DNA from: JAJFTV01 sp964426355 | Lineage (GTDB): Bacteria > Chloroflexota > Anaerolineae > Anaerolineales > Anaerolineaceae | Assembly: GCA_964426355.1 (NCBI GenBank) | Contig: CAYRRA010000197.1 | Location: 1 to 7,762 of the forward strand | Direction of reading: 5' to 3' | DNA: 7,762 nt | Shown: piece after piece, positions 1 through 6,314 of the stretch | Numbering within the stretch: position 1 is the stretch's first letter | How the letters are laid out: the number at the start of each line of letters is the position of its first letter | Made by a program: the position numbers and the translations under genes | The notes under the pieces: generated by a model | What the model saw: only the letters and a program-made list of their open reading frames with translations | What the model was told of the DNA's origin: nothing | Databases searched by the model: none

Positions 1-149
1 AGCGTGTCGCGACGCAAAACCTTCAAAGCACGGGTGGTCTCTTGTCCAAGCCGCGTGGTAAGGTAAACATCGCCAAAGCCGCCCTGTGCGATCAGGCTTT
101 CGACCCGGTATCTACCTACGATGATGTCGACATTTTTTACTTCCGGCAT
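1..149 (-). CDS. Serine/threonine protein kinase, N-terminal fragment (cut by window edge)
   Basis: The 49 codons visible begin at the ATG at 149 and run off the left edge. They read as the first part of a Hanks-type (PknB-like) kinase domain, which transfers phosphate from ATP to Ser/Thr of protein substrates. After a short lead, GRYRVESLI (residues 12-20) opens the domain. The nucleotide-binding loop AQGGFGDVY follows at 21-29, and ALKVL at 41-45 supplies the ATP-anchoring lysine (Lys43). The first glycine of the usual GxGxxG loop is alanine here, while the other two are kept. The catalytic loop, DFG motif, any membrane segment and any sensor domain lie outside the window. The gene starts 50 bases after the stop of the zinc-ribbon/propeller gene on the same strand, with no terminator between, so the two are probably cotranscribed. 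A weak AGAG lies 6 bases before the ATG; a GGAG at 166-169 is too far away. The family call is firm and the substrate is unknown. Confidence 0.87.
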   Translation of the reverse strand, partial: MPEVKNVDIIVGRYRVESLIAQGGFGDVYLTTRLGQETTRALKVLRRDT

Positions 150-199
150 AGGTTGCTCTTTTGATCTCCGATGTGGTTTGCCTTGAACCATTCTTCTGG

Positions 200-2149
200 T
201 CAGGCTTTGTTGATGATTTCAATTTGGGACATGACCACATCCCTGGTAACGATCTCCATTTCGCTGCCTTGTTCATTGACGATCTTGACCGATCCTTTGA
301 TCATGCCGTCCAGTTCAATGTGGGAAACCTTTTTGGCTTGCACCTGGATATCCAGGGTGGTCTTGAAGGGCAGGTTCAGGTCTTTGCGGTGGTAAGAGAC
401 TTCCACCTGCACGGTATCGTTTTCGCGCGTGGGTGTGATCACAAAGGACAGGTCGCAGTGCTGGTCTTGATCGAGAGGGGTCGGAAGATTGAAGCTGATT
501 GGCAGCAACAGGGAGCCGCCCACATCAAAATGCAGATCCAGCGCTTGGGCATACCCGATGTTTTCCACTCGCACCGTCAGTTGACCGGCTTTGCCGATGA
601 TTTGTACCGGGTTGTTGACGGCTCGCAACCGCATGCGCGGCAATCTGCCCAGTTCAACCGCTGCGCAGTTGCAGAGTTCTTCCTTTTTAGCGTCCCCAAG
701 CCGCCAATATAACCTTGACGCTTCGAAGTAATATTCGGCTGAACGCAAATTATCTTTTCCGCGCAGGTCTTCGGCTGCGGCTGTCCAACCCTGTGCTGCT
801 TTTTCGGGCATAGCCAGACCCAACCAGTACTGGGCTGCCAGGCGGGGCATACCCGCTTCAATCCAGCAGGAAGCGGCTGCTTCGCTCAGAACTTCCCGGT
901 TATGGGAGGCGTAATGAGCGGCTGCCGCAAACAGGCTGGCGGCTTCAGCCGTTTTTCGCCTGGCATGCAGTCGCCTGGCTATGGTTTCGTATTCGCCCAG
1001 GTGCCAGGGCAGGGCAAAGAGATAGCCTTGTCCTTCTTCAGGCTTAAACATCCCCAGGTAAAAAACACCGTTGTGGTACAGTATGTCACGGGCAATGACT
1101 TCTTCCAAACCACTGTTGAAAGTCCAGATTTTTTCGCCGGTTGCCGTGTCGACGCCATATACTTTCCCGTCGTTTGCACCCACAGCCAGCAGATGGTCGT
1201 TGGCAGCCGGTGAAGAAGAGATGGCGTGCCCGGCGTTGAAACCGGACTTCCAGGCAAGTTTCCCGCTCTCATCCCAGGCGTAGAGGTGACGATCCTGCGA
1301 ACCGGCAAAGAGCATGTCATTGGCGATAACCGGAACAGCCGCCACGCGTTTGATGCCTGCCGCAATCTCGCGCATCTCCTGCAGGCGTGCATCTACCTGG
1401 AAGAGGCGCCCGTCTTCACTGCCGACGTAAAGCCGGTTTTTCCAAAGCGCCGGTTCGCTGCTGAGCGGCGTATCCAGGCAGAACGGTGAACAGCTTTGCC
1501 TGCCGCGCAGCGGGTCGACCAGGATGATGCATCCCCGGGCGCGGTTCACGGCGAGCAGGTCGCGTTTTTGTGCGATCAGCCAGGTGACGTCCATTTCCAC
1601 CTGACCCAACCAACCCGGAACAGGCAGCCCCTGGTCTGCATCCAGGCAGTAGATGTACCCCCTGCTGCCGGGTATGTAGAGGCGTTTTTCCACCAATAAT
1701 GCTTTACCAATCAAACGAGTATGGATCACCCCAGGGTTATTTTGCAGCCAGAGGATCTCACCTTCACGCCGGTTGGATGTGATTTTGCAGCAGTAAACCG
1801 TGCCGCCATCCAGCAAACCACTGGTGCAGAAGTACACCCGTTCCCCCGCGACGATCATTCCTTCGAGCGGTGCTTCACCACACAGCACCTGCCAGCGCAG
1901 GTTTCCTTGTGGGTCGAAGGAAGTCAGACCGCCTGCGCTTTTCCCCTTTCTCCAGAGCGTCAGGATCAGCCCGTGGCTGAAAACCGGTCGCCCCAGCGGG
2001 TGACCATCCAGCAGGCAGGGTTCATTCCATAAGGGTTTGCCTGGCTCCGGATAGAGAGGAATCTCTTCCGGTTTCCATCCGCACTGCGGACACGGCGTGC
2101 ATCGGTTGGGACCAAGGTAGGAAAAGCATTCTTCACAAAATAAATCCAT
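200..2149 (-). CDS. Zinc-ribbon / PQQ-type beta-propeller / helical-repeat / Ig-like multidomain protein
   Basis: This 649-residue protein has no signal peptide or membrane segment and is probably cytoplasmic. Residues 5-23 form a small zinc ribbon: CxxC at 5/8 and CPQCGW with Cys20/Cys23, plus an extra Cys17. Residues about 55-380 carry repeated beta-propeller blades of the PQQ/pyrrolo-quinoline type, for example RLYVGSEDGRLFQVD (239-253), MLFAGSQDRHLYAWD (279-293) and LLAVGANDGKVYGVDTATGEKIW (320-342). Residues about 385-500 are Ala-rich amphipathic helices resembling TPR-like repeats. Residues about 505-605 look like a CARDB/Ig-type beta sandwich, including LTVRVENIGYAQALDLHFDV. A beta-rich tail of about 40 residues ends the protein. 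Such propellers bind ligands or proteins, and no enzyme active site is visible. Being directly upstream of a Ser/Thr kinase suggests a scaffold, sensor or substrate role, which is inference. The ATG at 2149 is preceded by GGAG with 6-base spacing. Codon use is GC-rich compared with the glycan genes to the right. The domain calls are good, the function is unknown. Confidence 0.85.
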   Translation of the reverse strand: MDLFCEECFSYLGPNRCTPCPQCGWKPEEIPLYPEPGKPLWNEPCLLDGHPLGRPVFSHGLILTLWRKGKSAGGLTSFDPQGNLRWQVLCGEAPLEGMIVAGERVYFCTSGLLDGGTVYCCKITSNRREGEILWLQNNPGVIHTRLIGKALLVEKRLYIPGSRGYIYCLDADQGLPVPGWLGQVEMDVTWLIAQKRDLLAVNRARGCIILVDPLRGRQSCSPFCLDTPLSSEPALWKNRLYVGSEDGRLFQVDARLQEMREIAAGIKRVAAVPVIANDMLFAGSQDRHLYAWDESGKLAWKSGFNAGHAISSSPAANDHLLAVGANDGKVYGVDTATGEKIWTFNSGLEEVIARDILYHNGVFYLGMFKPEEGQGYLFALPWHLGEYETIARRLHARRKTAEAASLFAAAAHYASHNREVLSEAAASCWIEAGMPRLAAQYWLGLAMPEKAAQGWTAAAEDLRGKDNLRSAEYYFEASRLYWRLGDAKKEELCNCAAVELGRLPRMRLRAVNNPVQIIGKAGQLTVRVENIGYAQALDLHFDVGGSLLLPISFNLPTPLDQDQHCDLSFVITPTRENDTVQVEVSYHRKDLNLPFKTTLDIQVQAKKVSHIELDGMIKGSVKIVNEQGSEMEIVTRDVVMSQIEIINKA

Positions 2150-2155
2150 TCCCAG

Positions 2156-2159
2156 CTCC
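2156..2159 (-). promoter_or_regulatory. Shine-Dalgarno GGAG of the zinc-ribbon/propeller gene
   Basis: Minus-strand GGAG ends 6 bases before the ATG at 2149. This fixes the start, because the zinc-ribbon cysteines begin at residue 5. Its first two bases also belong to a 7-base inverted repeat described in the neighbouring leader entry. Confidence 0.6.
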
Positions 2160-2196
2160 AGGTTGGTTTGAGTTCAGGTTTGTGGATTGAACCTGG
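2158..2196 (-). promoter_or_regulatory. Leader with two mutually exclusive hairpins, one covering the Shine-Dalgarno
   Basis: On the minus-strand transcript CCAGGTT (2196-2190) can pair perfectly over 7 bases with AACCTGG (2164-2158), with a 25-base loop, hiding the first two bases of GGAG. The same element can instead pair over 6 bases with a second AACCTG copy (2180-2175) through a 9-base loop, leaving the ribosome site free. The pairings exclude each other. That is the layout of a translational switch, but short repeats like these can arise by chance and no ligand-binding fold is evident. Confidence 0.3.
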
Positions 2197-2233
2197 TGAA
2201 AACTTCGCTCAAGTATTTACCACTCGGAATAAT

Positions 2234-2239
2234 TTTATA
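2234..2239 (-). promoter_or_regulatory. Possible -10 element (TATAAA) for the left operon
   Basis: Minus-strand TATAAA lies about 85 bases upstream of the ATG at 2149 in an AT-rich patch, a sensible place for the promoter of the propeller/kinase pair. No convincing -35 hexamer is seen 16-18 bases upstream, so this is only a candidate. Confidence 0.2.
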
Positions 2240-2336
2240 ACATGCTTGCGGATTGCATGGTGTGGAAAATAGAACAAAATTGAATTTCCAACACATCTAA
2301 CAAATTCGTTAGGGGCGGTTTTTTTTCTTGAAAATA

Positions 2337-2459
2337 CTAATCCTGAAAGATTGAACCTAACATATCTCTCAAAGCGATATGGAAATTTCCATTTGGGAAG
2401 GCTGCTCGGTCGACTTTTATGGTTTCCACCGGAATTTATATTTTGCTCTCAGGCTTAAT
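2337..2459 (-). pseudogene. Relic of an IS1182-type transposase N-terminus
   Basis: Minus strand, reading from 2459. The frame gives KPESKI, a TAA stop (2438-2436), then IPVETIKVD followed by RAAFPNGNFHIALRDMLG and SIFQD, and a TAG stop (2339-2337) followed by YFQ. This resembles the conserved start of IS1182-family DDE transposases: a Pro-rich lead, then a stretch of the type ARAAFPKGN, xMRxRDELG and IYxDEDF. Both stops sit where a Glu would be expected (TAA from GAA, TAG from GAG). The codon where Met would be is ATT at 2459-2457, with AGGAG-like purines just upstream (2471-2475). After the second stop the frame carries no recognisable transposase sequence, so only about 40 codons survive. 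The match is from memory of the family and not from a search. It is non-functional and marks an old insertion. Confidence 0.5.
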
Positions 2460-2673
2460 ATTTCCTCTTTCTCCTGAGGATTTCTTTTCTGGATAATTGC
2501 GCTTTTGCCACTTCGCCAATAAGCTCAATAGTTTACACAAACTTAATGTGACGGATTGGTTATAAAATCAAGTCAATCTTGATAAAGAAAAAATTGGATT
2601 GTGGCGTAAATTTATTGTTGAAGTAAATAGCAGTTTATTACAATTGTTATAGGATTTTTACTGCAGGGCGCCC

Positions 2674-2814
2674 TCAACCATCCAGCACCGTCCGGCACCA
2701 GAGCTCCAGCATCATCAGCAGCCAGGGAGGATGGATTTCCATCCCATTAATCAGGTGAAATCTATATAATGAGAAGCCACCTTTGTTGATGGTTGAATTT
2801 CTTCTTTGAAAGAA
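2674..2814 (-). pseudogene. Relic of an asparagine-synthase-like (AsnB) C-terminus
   Basis: In the minus-strand frame shifted by one base from the end of the GT2 gene, 46 codons are open between a TAA just above 2814 and a TGA at 2676-2674. The last part reads FHLINGMEIH then PWLLMMLELWCRTVLDG. This resembles the C-terminal signature of glutamine-hydrolysing asparagine synthases (HLxG...H...LWxLLxLELWxRxF). The residues before about FHL match nothing I know. The patch is clearly GC-richer than the flanking intergenic DNA, as expected of former coding sequence. asnB-type genes are common in polysaccharide loci. The simplest reading is that the GT2 gene was joined to the tail of an older asnB by recombination. 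The match rests on a short motif and no search was possible. Confidence 0.4.
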
Positions 2815-3751
2815 TTAGTCGATCATGAATTGATTTTGTGTTGACATGATTGACCAGAATTTCAAATTGCTGGTTAATATGTTTTATCAATAACCTTTTC
2901 TCTGCTTTTTTGTATCTTTTCTCTTTTAGTAATTGGAGGCTGATACGAAACATCATATCGGTTAGAAGCGGAACTTGATTCTCATCCAGTTGTTTTCCAT
3001 GACGAAAATACCTGGCGAAACCATCCAAAGTGTTTTCATTGAGTTGAATACCAAATTGATATTGATATAACTCTCCACAAAGCATTTTGGCGTTTAGAAA
3101 CTGTAGCTCTTCTTTGTTCAGGCTGATGTTGCTTGAGTGTTTTCGCAGGGATAAGTGGATTTCGGGCAGGTTTGCCAGCCTGGATACACCTGCCAGGCGG
3201 GTCCACAGTTCATAATCCTGAGAAACTTCACGCTGTGGGTTGTAGCCGCCTGCTGCTTTCACCATTGATTTGCGCATCATGACCGAGGGATGGACGATGG
3301 GATTGGTGAAAAACAGCAAGTGCCAGTAGATGAGCAAATGTTCTTCAGGGAAATGTACCTCAAAACCCGGCTGAGAGTTTTCGTCGATTATTCGTGCGGC
3401 TGTACCAAGAACGCTTACCTCCGGATTGGCATCTAAAAGCTGAAGCTGAGCAGCCAGGCGTTCTGGCAAACTGATATCGTCTGCATCCATGCGAGCGATA
3501 TATTCCGCCTGGGCGAGGTCTATGCCTTGATTTAACGTGTGGGCAAGCCCGCGCTGCTCTGATTGCGAAATCAACCGGATGCGCGCATCGGTGTAAGCCA
3601 TGATCATTTCAGCGCTGCCGTCGGTAGAGCCGTCGTCAAAGATAATGAATTCAAAGTCAGAATACGTTTGATTCAGAATACTCTCGATGGATTCCCGCAG
3701 ATATTTTTCCCCGTTGTGAACGGACATGAGAACGCTGATTTTCGGTGTCAT
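2762..3751 (-). CDS. GT2-family glycosyltransferase
   Basis: This 329-residue enzyme has a GT-A fold and transfers a sugar from a nucleotide donor to a growing glycan, on the cytoplasmic side. The fold starts immediately with ISVLMSVHNGEKYL (5-18). The nucleotide-binding DDGSTDGS follows at 39-46. The metal/donor DXD motif lies in ARMDADD (86-92), and the acceptor-side SQDYELWTRL (177-186) holds the likely catalytic base, Asp179. LRKHSSNIS (202-210) closes the domain. Residues 211-329 are helical with a basic tail, and no membrane segment is present. The ATG at 3751 starts one base after the TGA of the upstream methyltransferase gene. An in-frame ATG at 3862 would add 37 residues unlike any GT2 lead and overlap that gene by over 100 bases, so I reject it. 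The Shine-Dalgarno is poor, which fits translational coupling. This is the last gene of the glycan operon. Its 3' end overlaps an AsnB-like relic, so the tail may be chimeric. Sugar specificity cannot be read. Confidence 0.88.
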   Translation of the reverse strand: MTPKISVLMSVHNGEKYLRESIESILNQTYSDFEFIIFDDGSTDGSAEMIMAYTDARIRLISQSEQRGLAHTLNQGIDLAQAEYIARMDADDISLPERLAAQLQLLDANPEVSVLGTAARIIDENSQPGFEVHFPEEHLLIYWHLLFFTNPIVHPSVMMRKSMVKAAGGYNPQREVSQDYELWTRLAGVSRLANLPEIHLSLRKHSSNISLNKEELQFLNAKMLCGELYQYQFGIQLNENTLDGFARYFRHGKQLDENQVPLLTDMMFRISLQLLKEKRYKKAEKRLLIKHINQQFEILVNHVNTKSIHDRLILSKKKFNHQQRWLLII

Positions 3752-3752
3752 T

Positions 3753-4475
3753 TCAAGAGATTTCTGCCCAAATTTCACCCCATCGTATTTCAAGATGGGT
3801 GATTTCCAGACCAGCTTCTGTGACCTCTGCTGCGAAATTTTCCTGGGTGTATTCAATTTCATGGGTCAGGTCAAGCCGCCACTCTACCCCCAATTCTTGC
3901 TTGAGCGGCACGCGCCAATCACGCTGGAACACAGGAACACGGATCAGGAAACGTTTAACTTGGGCAACCTGTTTGACTCTTTTCAAGAATTCTGCACGTT
4001 CGGGCAGGTGTTCAAGGACATTGGATAACACCGCCACATCGAATCTTTGCTGTGGTAGATCAGTTAATACATTTCCAAGTATATATTGAATTTTGGGGTG
4101 GGGATGCTTGGTTTGTGCCTGGGCGATATGATCTTCATTCAAATCGATACCGAGAACAGTTGCTCCTGAAATGGCAGCGATGTCATAAGTGAGCGCACCA
4201 TTTCCACAGCCAATGTCGATAACATGTTCTCCATAATGTATCCTTTGAGTAAAAAAATCATGGTATCGCATCAGCCTGTGCTTGGGGTGCAAACCGCCTT
4301 CATATTCCTTGGCTTTTTGAGAATGCAAAATGTACAGTTGGGCATCCAATCGAAACAGAAAGCGGAGAGCGTCAGCAGGCGACAAGTTTTTTATACTCTC
4401 CTGAACGATTCCCATAATATCAAGTTCTGATTTGGGTTGCTTATCTTTTGAAAAAAATCTCCGTATTTTAAACAT
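3753..4475 (-). CDS. Class I SAM-dependent methyltransferase
   Basis: A 240-residue Rossmann-fold methyltransferase. The SAM-binding motif I is VIDIGCGNGA (85-94). The acidic end of strand 2 is in GIDLNEDHIAQA (109-120), motif II with GNV is at 134-136, and FDVAVLSNVLEHLPE (145-159) is the motif typical of the UbiG/Methyltransf_11 group. The C-terminal part (about 179-240, with RVPVFQRDWRVPLKQE) should shape the acceptor site. The first 80 residues are helical and may also contribute to it. I chose the ATG at 4475, which overlaps the end of the GT4 gene by 8 bases (ATGTTTAA). An upstream in-frame ATG at 4538 would add 21 residues deep inside that gene. Among glycosyltransferases, O-methylation of a sugar residue or capping of the glycan end is the likely job. 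The substrate is not visible in the sequence. Confidence 0.85.
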   Translation of the reverse strand: MFKIRRFFSKDKQPKSELDIMGIVQESIKNLSPADALRFLFRLDAQLYILHSQKAKEYEGGLHPKHRLMRYHDFFTQRIHYGEHVIDIGCGNGALTYDIAAISGATVLGIDLNEDHIAQAQTKHPHPKIQYILGNVLTDLPQQRFDVAVLSNVLEHLPERAEFLKRVKQVAQVKRFLIRVPVFQRDWRVPLKQELGVEWRLDLTHEIEYTQENFAAEVTEAGLEITHLEIRWGEIWAEIS

Positions 4476-5592
4476 GTTTATCTGCCAGTATTTTCCTATA
4501 TAAGCTGAGTTCTTTTTCAGCGATAATCTGCAGCGCATTGTTTTGTAGAATGAACTTGCGAGCGTTTTTACCTAATTGCTGCTGCAACCCCGGTTTTTCC
4601 AGCAATGTCAATACGGCTTCGCGTATACCCTCGACAGTGGGCTCACACAACCAGCCGGTGTGAGCGTGTTGGATGAATTCTTTTGTGCCGGTTGTGTTCC
4701 CACCGATCACAGCTAACCCGCACGACATGGCTTCAATAATTGATTTTGGATGCCCTTCATATTGTGAGGGCTGTAAATAGATTGAGGAGGTGTTAAAAAT
4801 TTCGGGAAGCCTGGTGTTTGGAATATTCCCAAGAAAATTGGCATTAAGGTTGTGTTTTTCAACCAACGCGCGCATTTCATTTTCGAGCGAGCCGCTGCCA
4901 ATAAGATCAATCTCGACATCTAAACCTTCCAACGCTTCCAACATGGCTAAAGGAGTCTTTTGTTTTTCAAAACGCCCCAAAAAGCAGATTTTTCTTGGGT
5001 TTCTTTCTGCATGTGGGATGGGTTTGAAAAGTTCAGTATCAACGTAATTTGGAATCACCTCAATCTGCTCAGGGTTGATGCAGTATTGCTGCGACAGGTA
5101 GTTCTTCATGAAAGGAGCGGTTACAACCACGCTATCTGCAAAAGGTAAAATGGATTTCTCGGTTTCAATGGCATCTACTGTCTGAAGCGAGGTTTCACCA
5201 AACACATTTGCTGTATGAACCGAAAAGAGATACCCGCCACGTACGATGAAGGGTTTGCGCCAGAAACGTGCAGCTCTAAATGCGATTGACGAACCATTGA
5301 ATTGATTGGTTTTCATCAGGTCTGCGCCGCGCAGGTAACGAGAGAATAACACGGGTATCCAATTTTCATAGCGCTTCAATGGCAGGTTCCAACGATTGCA
5401 TAATATCTTGAAACCTGGAATTTGAGATTGGTAGTCAAGATCACTCGCATCACCATAAGTGATAATGGTTGTCTTAACACCCTGGTCTTGCAGATATTTG
5501 TAAATGGCAATTTCACGCTGAAGCATTCCGACACTATCCCAGGTTTTTAGGGATACACCGCGTGTTGAAAATAGAACCAGCTTGATTGGCAT
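4468..5592 (-). CDS. GT4-family glycosyltransferase
   Basis: A 374-residue GT-B fold enzyme, a normal length for GT4. The N-terminal acceptor domain (about 1-175) begins IKLVLFSTRGVSLKTW, with the early glycine-containing loop seen in this family, and continues with FIVRGGYLFS (115-124). The linker IPNYVDTELFKP (180-191) leads into the donor domain. There FLGRFEKQK (204-212) is the classic GR(x)xxxK element binding the nucleotide phosphates, and IGSGSLENEMRALV (231-244) is typical. EGHPKSIIE (279-287) is the E-x7-E motif that holds the donor sugar, and GGNTTGTKEFI (297-307) follows. It is a retaining transferase expected at the cytoplasmic membrane face. The ATG at 5592 lies two bases after the TAG of the preceding methyltransferase. 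An ATG at 5622 would add ten residues inside that gene and start before the first beta strand. No strong Shine-Dalgarno is present, so coupling is likely. The donor and linkage are unknown. Confidence 0.9.
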   Translation of the reverse strand: MPIKLVLFSTRGVSLKTWDSVGMLQREIAIYKYLQDQGVKTTIITYGDASDLDYQSQIPGFKILCNRWNLPLKRYENWIPVLFSRYLRGADLMKTNQFNGSSIAFRAARFWRKPFIVRGGYLFSVHTANVFGETSLQTVDAIETEKSILPFADSVVVTAPFMKNYLSQQYCINPEQIEVIPNYVDTELFKPIPHAERNPRKICFLGRFEKQKTPLAMLEALEGLDVEIDLIGSGSLENEMRALVEKHNLNANFLGNIPNTRLPEIFNTSSIYLQPSQYEGHPKSIIEAMSCGLAVIGGNTTGTKEFIQHAHTGWLCEPTVEGIREAVLTLLEKPGLQQQLGKNARKFILQNNALQIIAEKELSLYRKILADKHV

Positions 5593-5594
5593 TT

Positions 5595-6305
5595 CTAGAC
5601 TCGTTTCTTTAGCACTGCCCATATTGTACCCGTCAACAAGTACCTGGAAAGTTCTTTGCGTATACCTGGTAAGGCGGGGGTGATATCGTCCGGCTCTCTT
5701 TGTAGCCCCTCAACCTCCAAATCAATAACATTCATGTAATTTTTGTCGGCGCGGTATCTGAGAAATGCTTCTGCCTCGGGCACAGAAAAGAACCACTTAT
5801 GACGATCTTCAGGCGGTTCAGGGGGTAAACCGTAATATTTTACCGGTTGACCGGGGCGATAGTCCTTTTGACAAAGGGCAGGATAGAGGCTTGCCCAGGG
5901 ATTGGGGAGCGAAATGACAACATGGTTCGCGCTTACCCGGCAGAGCTCGTCAAAGACTGAATGGATGTTATCCAGATGTTCGAGTACATCCAGGCATAAA
6001 ACACAATCAAAATTTCTATCAGGGAACGGGATTTGTTCTCGTTCCAGGTCGATCTGGATGTCTGGATTTCCACCCAATCCGATTCCGATATATTCCACAT
6101 CTAATGGCAAATGTTTTTTCAGGTGGCATTCATCTGCGCCCACATCCAGTATTTTACCGGAAAGAATGGATTGATATTTTTTTTCAGACATACAGAGTTC
6201 TGTTTCCCGGTTCGAGTATTGAAAATCAGTTGAGAATTGCCGTCTTTCCGATTGAGATTGGTTAAGGGTATTGAAATTTCTTTTTTTCTTGTGAAATAGT
6301 TTCAT
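5595..6305 (-). CDS. SAM-dependent methyltransferase with atypical motif I
   Basis: A 236-residue protein. A basic N-terminus (KLFHKKKRN) precedes the fold. Motif I reads KILDVGADECHLKKHL (51-66), so the usual GxGxG is reduced to GADEC. IDLEREQIPFPDRNFD (85-100) and CVLCLDVLEHLDNI (101-114) are the expected motifs of a Methyltransf_11-type enzyme, and VVISLPNPW (129-137) corresponds to strand 5. The stretch YGLPPEPPEDRHKWFFS (158-174) gives the subfamily its character and probably faces the acceptor. The ATG at 6305 follows the stop of the membrane-protein gene by 9 bases. A later ATG at codon 39 would still keep the whole Rossmann core, so the N-terminal boundary is not certain. The gene sits between a membrane glycosyltransferase-like gene and a GT4 gene, so a glycan or lipid-linked sugar is a likely substrate. 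With the changed glycine loop, SAM binding is probable but not proven. Confidence 0.8.
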   Translation of the reverse strand: MKLFHKKKRNFNTLNQSQSERRQFSTDFQYSNRETELCMSEKKYQSILSGKILDVGADECHLKKHLPLDVEYIGIGLGGNPDIQIDLEREQIPFPDRNFDCVLCLDVLEHLDNIHSVFDELCRVSANHVVISLPNPWASLYPALCQKDYRPGQPVKYYGLPPEPPEDRHKWFFSVPEAEAFLRYRADKNYMNVIDLEVEGLQREPDDITPALPGIRKELSRYLLTGTIWAVLKKRV

Positions 6306-6314
6306 TGCAAAACT

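Larger units (their letters stand above)
2150..2761. other. Gene-less junction between the two operons, with gene relics
   Basis: No intact coding region is found on either strand in these 612 bases. The left 100 bases or so act as leader of the propeller gene. The middle holds a decayed transposase start (about 2337-2459). Bases 2460-2660 are AT-rich with nothing I recognise. A GC-rich patch at 2661-2735 belongs to the asparagine-synthase-like relic. There is no good intrinsic terminator for the glycan operon: the hairpins at 2567-2583 (ATCAAG/CTTGAT, on the minus strand followed by TTTATAA) and 2729-2744 are short and lack a proper U-tract. Confidence 0.6.

Noticed and set aside
161..712. 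183-codon open frame on the plus strand
   Set aside because: It is antisense to the well-supported propeller protein and shows no recognisable motif; long GC-rich genes often leave such shadow frames. The same holds for the plus-strand frames at 902-1213 and 1721-2032.
2294..2318. Integron attC-like sequence (ATCTAAC ... GTTAGGG)
   Set aside because: ATCTAAC fits the RYYYAAC core, but GTTAGGG fails the GTTRRRY consensus, the spacing is far too short for an attC site and no complementary second half is present.
2296..2327. Hairpin CTAAC/GTTAG followed by eight T as a plus-strand terminator
   Set aside because: The stem is only 5 base pairs, a GGGGCGG-type stretch separates it from the T run, and there is no plus-strand gene upstream to terminate.
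2379..2392. Perfect 14-base palindrome ATGGAAATTTCCAT as an operator
   Set aside because: It falls inside the transposase relic, where it is explained by the codons for NGNFH; no second copy was seen near a promoter.
2665..2674. Palindrome AGGGCGCCCT as terminator or operator
   Set aside because: It has no loop, no U-tract follows on either strand, and it lies at the stop of the AsnB-like relic in GC-rich former coding DNA.
2729..2744. Hairpin GGATGG-ATTT-CCATCC as the glycan operon terminator
   Set aside because: Six base pairs with no T run after it on the minus strand; the bases are explained by the AsnB-like relic.
3752..3862. Longer N-terminus for the GT2 gene, starting at 3862
   Set aside because: The extra 37 residues lie wholly within the methyltransferase gene, precede the first beta strand of the GT-A fold and resemble no GT2 lead; the ATG at 3751 directly follows the methyltransferase stop.
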